This document shows, piece by piece, positions 43,476 to 51,449 of a stretch of DNA of 64,000 nt. The stretch comes from JAJNBA01 sp963842295 (GTDB lineage Bacteria > Actinomycetota > UBA4738 > HRBIN12). A program made the translations under genes and the position numbers. The stretch is from the NCBI GenBank assembly GCA_963842295.1, contig CAWJFY010000009.1:310001-374000 (forward strand). The letters run 5' to 3'. The notes under the pieces were generated by a model. The model was not told the origin of the DNA and made no database searches. It saw nothing but the letters and a program-made list of their open reading frames with translations. Each line of letters opens with the position of its first letter. Position 1 is the stretch's first letter.

Positions 43476-44741
43476 ATGACGATGACGACGAACGGGTTCC
43501 CGGTGGCGACGACGCCAGCCCCCGGTATCGCCGGGGTCGACTGGGAAGTCCGCGTCGACTTCGAACGACTCCGCACCTACCGCCTCGATCGCGCGAAGGA
43601 AGCGCTCGAAGCGTCCGACCTCGGCGCCCTGCTCCTGTTCGATACCAGCAACATCCGGTACGTCACGGCGACGCAGATCGGCTATTGGGCGTTCAACAAG
43701 GGCGAGCGCTATGCCCTACTCACGCGAACAGGTCGGCCACGGATCTTCGACTTCGGCTCGGCGGCAAAGGCTCACCGCCTGCAGCTCCCCCACCTCTACG
43801 ACGAGACGAACTCCGTCGGAGGCAACACGGGGCTCCAGGGCGCGATCCATCCGCGCGTGGGACTCCAGTCTCGTGCGGTGCAGGAGATCAAGTCGATCAT
43901 GGCCGAGGAGGGGGTCGGCGACATGCCACTCGGCGTGGATGTCGCCGAGACCTCCATCTTCCTTGAGCTCGCGAACGCGGGGATCGAGGTTCGCGACGGA
44001 CAACAGGTGATGGCCGACGCTCGCGAGATCAAGAGCTCGGACGAGATCATGCTGCTGACGCAGGCGTGCGCGATGGTCGACGGGGTCTACCAGGACATCT
44101 TCGAAGCGCTCAAGCCCGGGGTCCGGGAGAGCGACATCGTCGCTCTGGCGCACGCCCGGCTCTTCGAGATGGGCTCGGAGTTCGTCGAGGCCATCAACTC
44201 GATCGCGGGCGAGCGGTGCAGCCCGCACCCGCATGTCTTCTCCGACCGCCTGATCCGGCCGGGCGACCAGGCGTACTTCGACATCATCCACGTCTTCAAC
44301 GGCTACCGGACCTGCTACTACCGGACGTTCGTCGTCGGGCGGGCGACGCAGGCGCAGCGAGACGCGTTCGCGCGCTCGCGTGAGTGGATGGACGCCGCGA
44401 TCGACCTCGTGAAGCCCGGCGTCTCCACCGACCAGATCGCGGCGGTGTGGCCGAAGGCGGAGGAGTTCGGATTCTCGGACGAGATGGACGCGTTCGGATT
44501 GCAATTCGGCCACGGGGTCGGCGTCAGCCTGCACGAGCGGCCGATCATCACGAGGCTGAACTCGTTCGTGGACCCCCTCGAGATCAAGGAGGGCATGCTC
44601 TTCGCGCTCGAGACGTACTGTCCCGCCACCGACGGGAGGTCGGCGGCGCGGATCGAGGAGGAGGTCGTCGTCACCGCCGACGGCTGTCGCGTGATCACGT
44701 TGTTCCCGTGCGACGAGCTCATGGTCGCGAACGAGTACTAG
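43476..44741 (+). CDS. M24-fold (creatinase/aminopeptidase P-like) enzyme with altered metal site
   Basis: 421 residues: an N-terminal creatinase-like domain (about 20-170, ALLLFDTSNIRYVT) and a pita-bread domain. Of the five M24 ligands four are seen: Asp in YFDIIHVFNG, His in FGHGVG, Glu in ALETY and Glu in RIEEEVVV. The second Asp, 11 residues after the first, is Cys (GYRTCYYRTF). Non-peptidase relatives include creatinase, ectoine hydrolase and DddP, so hydrolysis of a small C-N substrate is as likely as peptide cleavage. ATG 43476 has GAGGAG 9 nt upstream; ATG 43467 would leave no spacing. Confidence 0.78.
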   Translation: MTMTTNGFPVATTPAPGIAGVDWEVRVDFERLRTYRLDRAKEALEASDLGALLLFDTSNIRYVTATQIGYWAFNKGERYALLTRTGRPRIFDFGSAAKAHRLQLPHLYDETNSVGGNTGLQGAIHPRVGLQSRAVQEIKSIMAEEGVGDMPLGVDVAETSIFLELANAGIEVRDGQQVMADAREIKSSDEIMLLTQACAMVDGVYQDIFEALKPGVRESDIVALAHARLFEMGSEFVEAINSIAGERCSPHPHVFSDRLIRPGDQAYFDIIHVFNGYRTCYYRTFVVGRATQAQRDAFARSREWMDAAIDLVKPGVSTDQIAAVWPKAEEFGFSDEMDAFGLQFGHGVGVSLHERPIITRLNSFVDPLEIKEGMLFALETYCPATDGRSAARIEEEVVVTADGCRVITLFPCDELMVANEY

Positions 44742-44752
44742 CCCGAGGAGAC

Positions 44753-45760
44753 ATGGAAGAGATGGTGGACACGATCCAACACGCGGAGCTCGACACGAGG
44801 CTGTCGATCTATCGGATGATGCAGGAGGGCCGCCTGTTCGAGAAGCGCGCCCAGGACCTTTTCCTCGAGGGCCTCGTGAAGGGAACCTCGCACCTCGGGA
44901 TCGGCCAGGAGGCCGTCGCCGCCGGCTTCGCCGCCGCACTCCAGCCCGAGGACCTCGTGTTCTGCACGTACCGGGGTCACGTGCACACGTTGCTGCGCGG
45001 CGCGCCGATGGGTGCGTTGATGGCGGAGCTGCTCGGACGCGCGAACGGGATCTGCGGCGGCAAGGGTGGCTCGATGCATCTGACGGACGTGGCGCACGGG
45101 GCGATGGGCTCCTACGCGATCGTCGGGGCCCACATGCCGATCGCGGCGGGAGCCGCATGGGCCGCCAAGGCGCGCGGGACGGGCCAGGTGGCCGTGTGCT
45201 TCTTCGGCGACGGGACGACGAACATCGGTACGTTCCACGAGGCCCTCAACCTGGCGGCCGTGTGGGAGCTCCCGGTCGTGTTCGTGTGCGAGAACAACCT
45301 GTACATGGAGTACACAGCGATCGGCGACGTCACCGCGGTCGAGCATCCCGCCGCGGATCGCGCCGCCGCCTACGGGCTGGAGCCGATCCTCATCGACGGG
45401 AACGACGCCGATGCGGTCCACACGGTCGCGGTCCGAACCGTCGCGCGGGCGCGCGACGGCGAGGGCCCGTCCCTGGTCGAGGCGGTGACGTACCGGCACG
45501 GCGGGCACTCTCGCGCCGACCCCGGGAAGTACCGACCCGCCGAGGAGGTCGACGAGTGGCTTCGGCGCGATCCGATCCCGATGTACCGCGAGCGACTCCT
45601 CGCGGCGGGAGCCGAGGAAGAGACGTTGCAAGGCATCGAGCGCGACGTCCGAGAGGCTGTCGATCGCGCGACCGACGAGGCCCGCGAGGGACCGTTCCCC
45701 GATCCCGGAGCCCTCGAGACCGACCTCTGGGCCGACGGAGGCGCCGCATGGCGGAACTGA
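44753..45760 (+). CDS. Thiamine-diphosphate-dependent 2-oxoacid/acetoin dehydrogenase E1, alpha subunit
   Basis: 335 residues. The ThDP motif is GDGTTNIGTFHEALNLAAVW ending FVCENN. The N-terminal YRMMQEGRLFEKRA and GKGGSMHL, then VEAVTYRHGGHS, are typical of PdhA/AcoA. It would decarboxylate a 2-oxo acid or cleave acetoin. ATG 44753 follows GAGGAG closely; ATG 44762 is an alternative. The beta gene starts 13 bases before this stop. No E2 or E3 gene is in the window. Confidence 0.87.
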   Translation: MEEMVDTIQHAELDTRLSIYRMMQEGRLFEKRAQDLFLEGLVKGTSHLGIGQEAVAAGFAAALQPEDLVFCTYRGHVHTLLRGAPMGALMAELLGRANGICGGKGGSMHLTDVAHGAMGSYAIVGAHMPIAAGAAWAAKARGTGQVAVCFFGDGTTNIGTFHEALNLAAVWELPVVFVCENNLYMEYTAIGDVTAVEHPAADRAAAYGLEPILIDGNDADAVHTVAVRTVARARDGEGPSLVEAVTYRHGGHSRADPGKYRPAEEVDEWLRRDPIPMYRERLLAAGAEEETLQGIERDVREAVDRATDEAREGPFPDPGALETDLWADGGAAWRN

Positions 45761-46722
45761 CATATCGCGAAGCCGTCGCCCGCGCCATCGCACAGGAGAT
45801 GGAGCGGGACCCCTCGGTGTACTTCCTCGGGGAAGACGTCGCGGCCGCGGGAGGGGTCTTCAAGACGACCGAGGGGCTCCTGGATCGCTTCGGACCCGAG
45901 CGGGTCCGCGACACACCGATCAGCGAGCAGGCGATCATCGGGGCCGCGATGGGCGCGGCGATGAACGGGCTCCGGCCGATCGCGGAGCTGATGTTCAGCG
46001 ACTTCTTCGCGGTCTGCTGGGATATGGTCGCGAACCAGATCGCGAAGGCCCGATACATGACCAACGGGCAGGTCGAGCTGCCGATCGTGATCCGCACCGC
46101 CAACGGCGGCGGCGTGCGATTCGGCGCACAACATTCCCAGAGCGTCGAGACGTGGATGATGGCGATCCCCGGACTCAAGGTGGTCGTCCCGTCCACCCCC
46201 GTCGACATGATCGGGCTGCTCGCCGCGGCGGTGCGCGACCCGGATCCGGTGATCGTGGTCGAACCGAAGGTGCTCTACGCCTCGAAAGGCGAGGTGCCGG
46301 ACGGTGAGATCGTCGACGAGCTCGGGGTGGCACGCACCGTGCGGGAAGGCGGGGACGTCACGATCTGCGCGCTCGGTGCGATGGTCCCCAGAGCGCTCGA
46401 GGCGGCGGGCCGACTGGCCGACGACGCGGTCGCGGCCGACGTGATCGACGTTCGCTCCTTGGTCCCACTCGACGTCCGCGCGATCGCGGGCTCGGTGGAG
46501 CGGACCGGGCATCTCGTCACGGTCGAGGAGAACCCACGGCTGTGCGGCTGGGGAGCCGAGATCGCGTCCATCGTGGCCGACGAGAAGTTCTATGCCCTCG
46601 ACGGTCCGATCGTCCGCGTGACGACGCCTCACCTGCCGCTGCCGTCGGCCGACGTGTTGGAGGATGCCGCGATCCCCTCGGTCGATCGCATCGTCGAGGG
46701 CGTGCGGCGGTCGCTGGGATGA
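45748..46722 (+). CDS. Thiamine-diphosphate-dependent dehydrogenase E1, beta subunit
   Basis: 324 residues of the PdhB/AcoB transketolase-like family. The LTYREAVARAIAQEMERD start, FLGEDVAAAGGVFKTTEG, RFGAQHSQS and the C-terminal transketolase domain (GHLVTVEENPRLCGWGAEIA) are all present. It completes the alpha2beta2 E1. ATG 45748 lies inside the alpha gene by 13 bases, so they are coupled. Confidence 0.88.
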   Translation: MAELTYREAVARAIAQEMERDPSVYFLGEDVAAAGGVFKTTEGLLDRFGPERVRDTPISEQAIIGAAMGAAMNGLRPIAELMFSDFFAVCWDMVANQIAKARYMTNGQVELPIVIRTANGGGVRFGAQHSQSVETWMMAIPGLKVVVPSTPVDMIGLLAAAVRDPDPVIVVEPKVLYASKGEVPDGEIVDELGVARTVREGGDVTICALGAMVPRALEAAGRLADDAVAADVIDVRSLVPLDVRAIAGSVERTGHLVTVEENPRLCGWGAEIASIVADEKFYALDGPIVRVTTPHLPLPSADVLEDAAIPSVDRIVEGVRRSLG

Positions 46723-46731
46723 GGGAGCCAC

Positions 46732-47647
46732 ATGACCTCTCGCCATCTCGTCCGGCCCGGGAAGCGAGCTCGAGCTCACCGCTCCGCCGGGATCGTGGGC
46801 CGGGGACCTCCGGCGGTGGTCGGTGGTCGACGAAACCGTGTCGGGCGCGGTGCACACGGGGTTCGCGATCGTCGAGCTCGGGGGCGGCGGACGCATCCCC
46901 TGGCACGTCCACAGCTACGAGGACAGCGTCTACGTTCTCGAGGGGCAGCTCGTGATCGACACGGGCGAGGCCGCGAACCTGCTGCGACCGGGCGATTACG
47001 GCGTGACGCCGGTGGGGGTGCCGCACGCGCTCCGCAACGTCTCCGACGCGCCCGTGAGATGGGCGGCGATGTGGGCGCCGCAGCCACGTTCGCGGGTGCA
47101 GGGTGATACCTACGCGGTCCCGGGACTGCCCGAGCGCGAGCCCACGCCGATCGACGTGCGCGATCCGCGCACTCGCTCGTTCGGGCACATCGATCCCGCG
47201 AACATGGAGGTCGACAAGCAGACCCAGGACATGTTGGCGGTCTCGGCGAGCATGCGGACGGCGCTCCTCGTCTACAGCGGCATCACCGTGAAGATGATGG
47301 TCGACGCAGACCTCGGGGCGCAGCTCCTCACGATGTTCATGGTGCAGTACGAGCCGCGCGGGCTGGCCGGGCGCCACGACCACCCGTACGAGGAGACCTA
47401 CCTGATCCTCGAAGGCGAGGTCGATGCCGAGTTCGACGGCGAGCGCTACCACCTCGTGCCCGGGGACGTCGCGTGGGCGGGAGTGGGCTGCATCCATGCG
47501 TTCACGAACCCCGGGCCCGGGATCGTGCGGTGGCTCGAGACCCAGGCGCCGCAGCCGCCTCATCGCCACTCCTACCGGTTCGCCAGGGACTGGGAGTACC
47601 TGACCGAAGCGGCTTCGACCGATGAAGGGATGAACGCGGATGGCTGA
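46732..47647 (+). CDS. Bicupin protein, apparent frameshift near the 5' end
   Basis: Restored length about 304 residues with two cupin barrels: IPWHVHSYEDSVYVLEGQL (metal-type HxH) and GRHDHPYEETYLILEGEV. The layout resembles ureidoglycine aminohydrolase or gentisate dioxygenase-type bicupins. ATG 46732 gives MTSRHLVRPG and then leaves frame; reading one base shifted gives SELELTAPPGSWAGDLRRW, running straight into the domain. One extra base lies in about 46757-46764. Without repair, GTG 46823 would be the only start and lose about 30 residues. It overlaps the SDR start by 8 bases. Confidence 0.68.
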
Positions 47648-48338
47648 GCACACGGTGGTCGTGGTGGGCGGCACGCAGGGGCTCGGAAGAGATCTCGCGC
47701 GGCACTACGCGGAGGGCGGCCGCCGCGTCGTCGTGACCGGGCGAGACGCGGAACGGGCCGCGACGGCGGCCGCCGAGCTCGGCAGCTCGGTCGAGGGGCT
47801 CGCGTTCGACCTCTCCGAGCCGACGACGATCGCATCGGCGCTCGCAGGGCTCGGCTCCATCGACCGGCTCGCGCTCGCCGCGCTCGACCGCGACCTGAAC
47901 ACGGTGAAGGACTACGACATCGAAGCAGCGATCCGGCTCGTCACACTGAAGCTCGTCGGCTATACCGAGGTCGTCCACACGCTGCTCGACCGGCTCACGT
48001 CCGACGCGTCGGTCCTTCTCTACGGGGGGCTCGCCAAGCTCCGGCCGTATCCCGGCTCCACGACGATCACGACGATCAACCACGGCGTCGACGGGCTGGT
48101 GCGAACGATGGCGGCAGAGCTCCCGCCGATCCGCGTGAACGCCCTCCACCCGGGGATCGTCGGCGACAGCCCCTTCTGGGCGCCGAAGACCGACGCACTC
48201 GAGGCGACGAAGGCGAAGACCCCCACAGGCCGTTTGGTCGAGATGCGCGACGTCACCGACGCGGCCGTGTTCCTGCTGGAGAACCCCTCGATGCACGGGA
48301 CCGAGCTGCGGATCGACGGCGGCTGGTCGCTCACATGA
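47640..48338 (+). CDS. SDR-fold protein lacking the catalytic YxxxK
   Basis: 232 residues. The nucleotide motif is VVVGGTQGLGRDLARHYAEG (GGxxGxG) with VTGRD after it, and the C-terminal RVNALHPGIVGDS is SDR-typical. At the usual YxxxK position the sequence reads STTITTINHGVDGLV, without Tyr or Lys; the NNAG motif is also absent. It may bind NAD(P)H without normal SDR chemistry or use a different mechanism. ATG 47640 is inside the bicupin end, and the stop overlaps the next ATG. Confidence 0.75.
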   Translation: MAEHTVVVVGGTQGLGRDLARHYAEGGRRVVVTGRDAERAATAAAELGSSVEGLAFDLSEPTTIASALAGLGSIDRLALAALDRDLNTVKDYDIEAAIRLVTLKLVGYTEVVHTLLDRLTSDASVLLYGGLAKLRPYPGSTTITTINHGVDGLVRTMAAELPPIRVNALHPGIVGDSPFWAPKTDALEATKAKTPTGRLVEMRDVTDAAVFLLENPSMHGTELRIDGGWSLT

Positions 48339-49213
48339 CGTCCCGCGTCGCCGTCCTCGGTGCCGGGAACATGGCCGGGGCGATGGTGGGAACGCTCCGC
48401 CGTGTGGGGTTCGACGTCATCGTCTGGAACCGCACGCAGGCGCGCGCCGAGGCGGTGGCGAAAGCTCACGGGGCGACGGTGGGGCGGACGGCGGCGTCGG
48501 CCGTCGACGGTGCCGACGTGGTGTTGAGCAGCCTGGCGGATGACGAGGCCGTGCTCGCCACGTACCTCGGCGAGGAGGGGGCTGCGAACGCCAGCGGCCC
48601 CGACCACGTCGTCCTCGAGATGAGCACGATCGCTCCCGACACCGTCCGTCGCGTCGGCGAGGCCGTGGCGGCAACCGGCGCCTCCTTCCTCGACGCGCCC
48701 GTATCGGGAAGCGTGCCCACCGTCGAGAAGGGCGAGCTCACGATCATGGTCGGCGGGGATGCGGCCGCGTTCGAGCGAGCCCAGCCGGTCCTCGACGCGT
48801 TGGCCGCCAAGGTCTTCCATGTCGGTGCGCTCGGCGCCGGCGCCACGGTGAAGCTCGCCGTGAACGCCCTCGTCCACGCGATCGACGTGGGGTTGTCCGA
48901 AGCTCTCGTGCTCGCCGAGAAGGCCGGCGTCGACCGGAGCGCCGCCTACGACGTCTTCGCCGCCGGAGCGGCCGCCGCGCCTTTCGTGCTGTACAAGCGA
49001 CCGGCGTTCGAGGACCCGGACCACGCGCCGCTCACGTTCACCTTGGATCTGATGGCGAAGGACCTGGACTTGATCCTGTCGCTCGCACTCGAGGTGGATG
49101 CGCCGATGGGCCAGGCAGAACGCAATCGCGAGGTGGTCGAGCGGGCGCTCGTCGGGGGATTCTCCGGCCGCGACATGAGCGCCGTCGCCGAGTACCTCCG
49201 CCGGCCCGGTTAG
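48335..49213 (+). CDS. 3-hydroxyisobutyrate dehydrogenase-family oxidoreductase
   Basis: 292 residues of the beta-hydroxyacid dehydrogenase family. The Rossmann motif is VLGAGNMAGAMVGTLRRVGF, the substrate motif DAPVSGSVPTVEKGELTIMV, and the catalytic Lys/Asn are in GATVKLAVNAL. It would oxidise a 3-hydroxy acid or reduce a semialdehyde with NAD(P). ATG 48335 overlaps the SDR stop by 4 bases. Last gene of the island; its stop overlaps the convergent SnoaL gene by 4 bases. Confidence 0.86.
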   Translation: MTSRVAVLGAGNMAGAMVGTLRRVGFDVIVWNRTQARAEAVAKAHGATVGRTAASAVDGADVVLSSLADDEAVLATYLGEEGAANASGPDHVVLEMSTIAPDTVRRVGEAVAATGASFLDAPVSGSVPTVEKGELTIMVGGDAAAFERAQPVLDALAAKVFHVGALGAGATVKLAVNALVHAIDVGLSEALVLAEKAGVDRSAAYDVFAAGAAAAPFVLYKRPAFEDPDHAPLTFTLDLMAKDLDLILSLALEVDAPMGQAERNREVVERALVGGFSGRDMSAVAEYLRRPG

Positions 49214-49596
49214 GCTCCCCAGCCCTCGAAGGGTTCGTGCCTCCCCGGGGCGAAGTTCCAGTACTCGCGGAGGTCGCTGCACCTCCCGTCCGCCTCGAAC
49301 CGGAGCAGCAGGCACCCGGGGAGCGTGACCTCCTCGCCCTCGGAGACCATCGTCGTCCACCACTCGACTGCCACACGGCCTCCGTCTTCGAACGGACGTC
49401 CCATCCTCACCTTGACGTCGCGCTGCTGGCCGGTGACGCCGTTCCAGTAGGCGCGGATCCCCTCGTGGCCGAGGTGCGGCTCCTCGAGCGGGTTCGACCG
49501 GTAGCTCGCATCTTCGGTGAACAGCGTCAGGACCAGGTCGGTGTCGCCCGCCTCCCACGCCCTCCGGTATCCCTCGATCCATTCCGAAAGGTCCAT
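49210..49596 (-). CDS. SnoaL/NTF2-like protein
   Basis: 128 residues of the nuclear-transport-factor-2-like fold: MDLSEWIEGYRRAWEAGDTD, LFTEDASYRSNPLEEPHLGH and a final REYWNFAPGRHEPFEGWG. Members are small-ligand binding proteins, isomerases or hydrolases. ATG 49596 has a TACGCT box 6 nt upstream. Convergent with the catabolic run and probably not part of it. Confidence 0.78.
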   Translation of the reverse strand: MDLSEWIEGYRRAWEAGDTDLVLTLFTEDASYRSNPLEEPHLGHEGIRAYWNGVTGQQRDVKVRMGRPFEDGGRVAVEWWTTMVSEGEEVTLPGCLLLRFEADGRCSDLREYWNFAPGRHEPFEGWGA

Positions 49597-49602
49597 GGCT
49601 TC

Positions 49603-49608
49603 AGCGTA
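49603..49608 (-). promoter_or_regulatory. -10 box of a leaderless promoter for the SnoaL gene
   Basis: Reverse-strand TACGCT ends 6 nt before ATG 49596. Confidence 0.45.
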
Positions 49609-49738
49609 TCCGCGCGAGGATCGGCGGGTCCGCCGACAGGGAGACGCTCGCGGTGCATATCCTCTGCCGTCGCACCATCCCTCACACCATCCGGAGAACC
49701 GGGCTCGTCCCCCACGGTGCAACGTCGGTTCGTGGAGG

Positions 49739-50446
49739 TCAGGTGCGTTCGGCCCAGACGAGCTGCGCGACGTCGAGGCCGAGCGCGACCGTCTCGTCTC
49801 CGACCTCGACGGCGATCGCGCCGAGCCCCGGGTCGCCATCGCCGATCGTCACGGTCGCCCCCGGGACCAACCCGAACGCCTCCAGCTGCCGGAGTACGTG
49901 CGGAGCATCGTGCTCGGCGACCTCGGAGATCCGACGGACCGTGGCGCCGGCTCCGGGGTCGAGGTCGGCGAGCGCCACGAGCTCGCCGTACGGAAGGGGT
50001 CGCCCCGGGATCACGTTCCCGTGCGGACACGTCGTGGGGTCCCCGAGGTGGGTGGCGAGCCGATCGGCGACCTCGTCGGTGAGACCGGGCGCGAGACGTT
50101 GGGCTTCCTCGTCGGCGCTCGCCCAATCGAGGCCCAGCGTGTCGGTGAGCCATCGCTCGAGCAGCCGATGGTGGCGGACGACCGTCGCGGCCAGCGACTC
50201 GCCCATCTCCGTCGTCGTCACGCTCCGGTCCTTCGCCATCGCGATCCAACCGTCGCGTTCCAGACGTCCGAGGGTGGCCGAGACGGTCGGCGCGCTCACG
50301 CCCTGCCACTCGGCGATCCGCCCGGGCCGCACGATCTCCCCCTCGTGGGCGATGTAGAAGATCGTCTCGAGGTAGTGCTCGACGGTCTCCCGCCGGAGCC
50401 GCCGGCCCTCCTCCTCCTTCACCGGTACCGGCTCGACGCGCTCCAT
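49739..50446 (-). CDS. DtxR/MntR-family metal-dependent repressor
   Basis: 235 residues. The winged helix (YLETIFYIAHEGEIVRPGRI; VSAPTVSATLGRLERDGW) is followed by the metal-binding dimerisation domain (VVRHHRLLERWLTDTLGLDW, HLGDPTTCPHGNVIP with conserved Cys and His). A C-terminal FeoA/SH3-like domain is present. With Fe(II) or Mn(II) bound it represses uptake genes. Divergent from the FTR1 permease across repeats and a palindrome, so iron-dependent control of that permease is likely. Confidence 0.9.
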   Translation of the reverse strand: MERVEPVPVKEEEGRRLRRETVEHYLETIFYIAHEGEIVRPGRIAEWQGVSAPTVSATLGRLERDGWIAMAKDRSVTTTEMGESLAATVVRHHRLLERWLTDTLGLDWASADEEAQRLAPGLTDEVADRLATHLGDPTTCPHGNVIPGRPLPYGELVALADLDPGAGATVRRISEVAEHDAPHVLRQLEAFGLVPGATVTIGDGDPGLGAIAVEVGDETVALGLDVAQLVWAERT

Positions 50447-50499
50447 GGCTCGAGATGCTACGTCCCTCGACGGTCACGCCCCACGGACCCCGGGTTGCG

Positions 50500-50543
50500 A
50501 GGAATCCCATCATTCTGGTAGGAATTCCATTCGTCATGACGAA
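50500..50543. promoter_or_regulatory. Direct repeats and 14-base palindrome, candidate DtxR-type operator
   Basis: AGGAATnCCAT occurs at 50500-50510 and 50520-50530, 20 bases apart (about two helical turns). The perfect palindrome TTCGTCATGACGAA follows at 50530-50543, 40 bases before the FTR1 start. The site differs from the classic DtxR box, so the binding protein is inferred from position. Confidence 0.5.
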
Positions 50544-50582
50544 CCTCGCACTTCGGATGACCTAAGAGGAGGGTTCGGGAGG

Positions 50583-51419
50583 GTGCTTCCATCGTTCGTC
50601 ATCGGTCTCCGCGAGGGGCTCGAGGCCGCGCTGATCGTGGGCATCATCGCGGCGTTCCTGGTCACCCGAGGGCGGGGTCTGCGTCCCATGTGGCTCGGCG
50701 TCGCCCTCGCGATCGCGCTGTGCGCGTCGCTGGCCGTGATCTTCACGGTGGTCGGGTCGCAGCTCTCGCTCAAGGCGCGGGAGACCACCGAAGGGGTGCT
50801 CTCGCTGGTCGCGGTCGCGGGCGTCACGTACATGATCGTCTGGATGCGCCGCCACTCGCGCGAGCTCAAAGGTCAGCTGGAGACCCGCGCAGCGCTGGCG
50901 ATCACCGCCGGTTCGGGCCTCGCGCTTGCGTTCATGGCGTTCTTCGCCGTCCTGCGTGAGGGGCTCGAGACCGCGATCTTCCTGCTGGCGGCGTTCCAGC
51001 AGACGGCCGACCCCCTCGTCGCCGGTCTCGGGGCGCTGATCGGCGTCTTGGTGGCCGTCGGTCTGGGCTACGGGATCTACCGCGGCGGGGTCCGGATCGA
51101 CATGGGCCGCTTCTTCAAGGTCACCGGGGTCGTCCTCGTGTTCGTGGCGGCCGGTCTCCTCGCGAGCGCCGTTCATGAGTTCGCGGAAGCCGGGATCCTC
51201 ACCGCCGGACAGAGCGCCGCCTTCGACCTGTCGTGGCTGGTCTCGCCCGGGAGCGTCCAGGCGTCGCTGATCACCGGCATGTTCGGCCTCCAACCGGTGC
51301 CCACGGTCGCCGAAGTGTTCGTCTGGCTCGCCTACGTGGTGCCGATGACCGTCTACATCCTGAAGCCCGCCCGCAGCACGGAGGCGGCCCGTACACGAGC
51401 CGTGTCGACGACCGCCTGA
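50583..51419 (+). CDS. FTR1-family high-affinity iron permease
   Basis: 278 residues with seven membrane helices. Both REGLE iron motifs are present: GLREGLEAALIVGI near the N terminus and VLREGLETAIFLLA near residue 125. FTR1 takes Fe(III) delivered by a copper oxidase or periplasmic cupredoxin partner; the next gene encodes such a cupredoxin. GTG 50583 has AGAGGAGGG 9 nt upstream, which fixes the start. Confidence 0.9.
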   Translation: MLPSFVIGLREGLEAALIVGIIAAFLVTRGRGLRPMWLGVALAIALCASLAVIFTVVGSQLSLKARETTEGVLSLVAVAGVTYMIVWMRRHSRELKGQLETRAALAITAGSGLALAFMAFFAVLREGLETAIFLLAAFQQTADPLVAGLGALIGVLVAVGLGYGIYRGGVRIDMGRFFKVTGVVLVFVAAGLLASAVHEFAEAGILTAGQSAAFDLSWLVSPGSVQASLITGMFGLQPVPTVAEVFVWLAYVVPMTVYILKPARSTEAARTRAVSTTA

Positions 51420-51449
51420 GGATCCGGACCACCACCCGAGAGGAGCACG

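Noticed and set aside
43476..44741. DMSP lyase DddP
   Set aside because: The general fold and catalytic His/Glu region agree, but the Asp-rich metal segment of DddP (with its second Asp) is absent.
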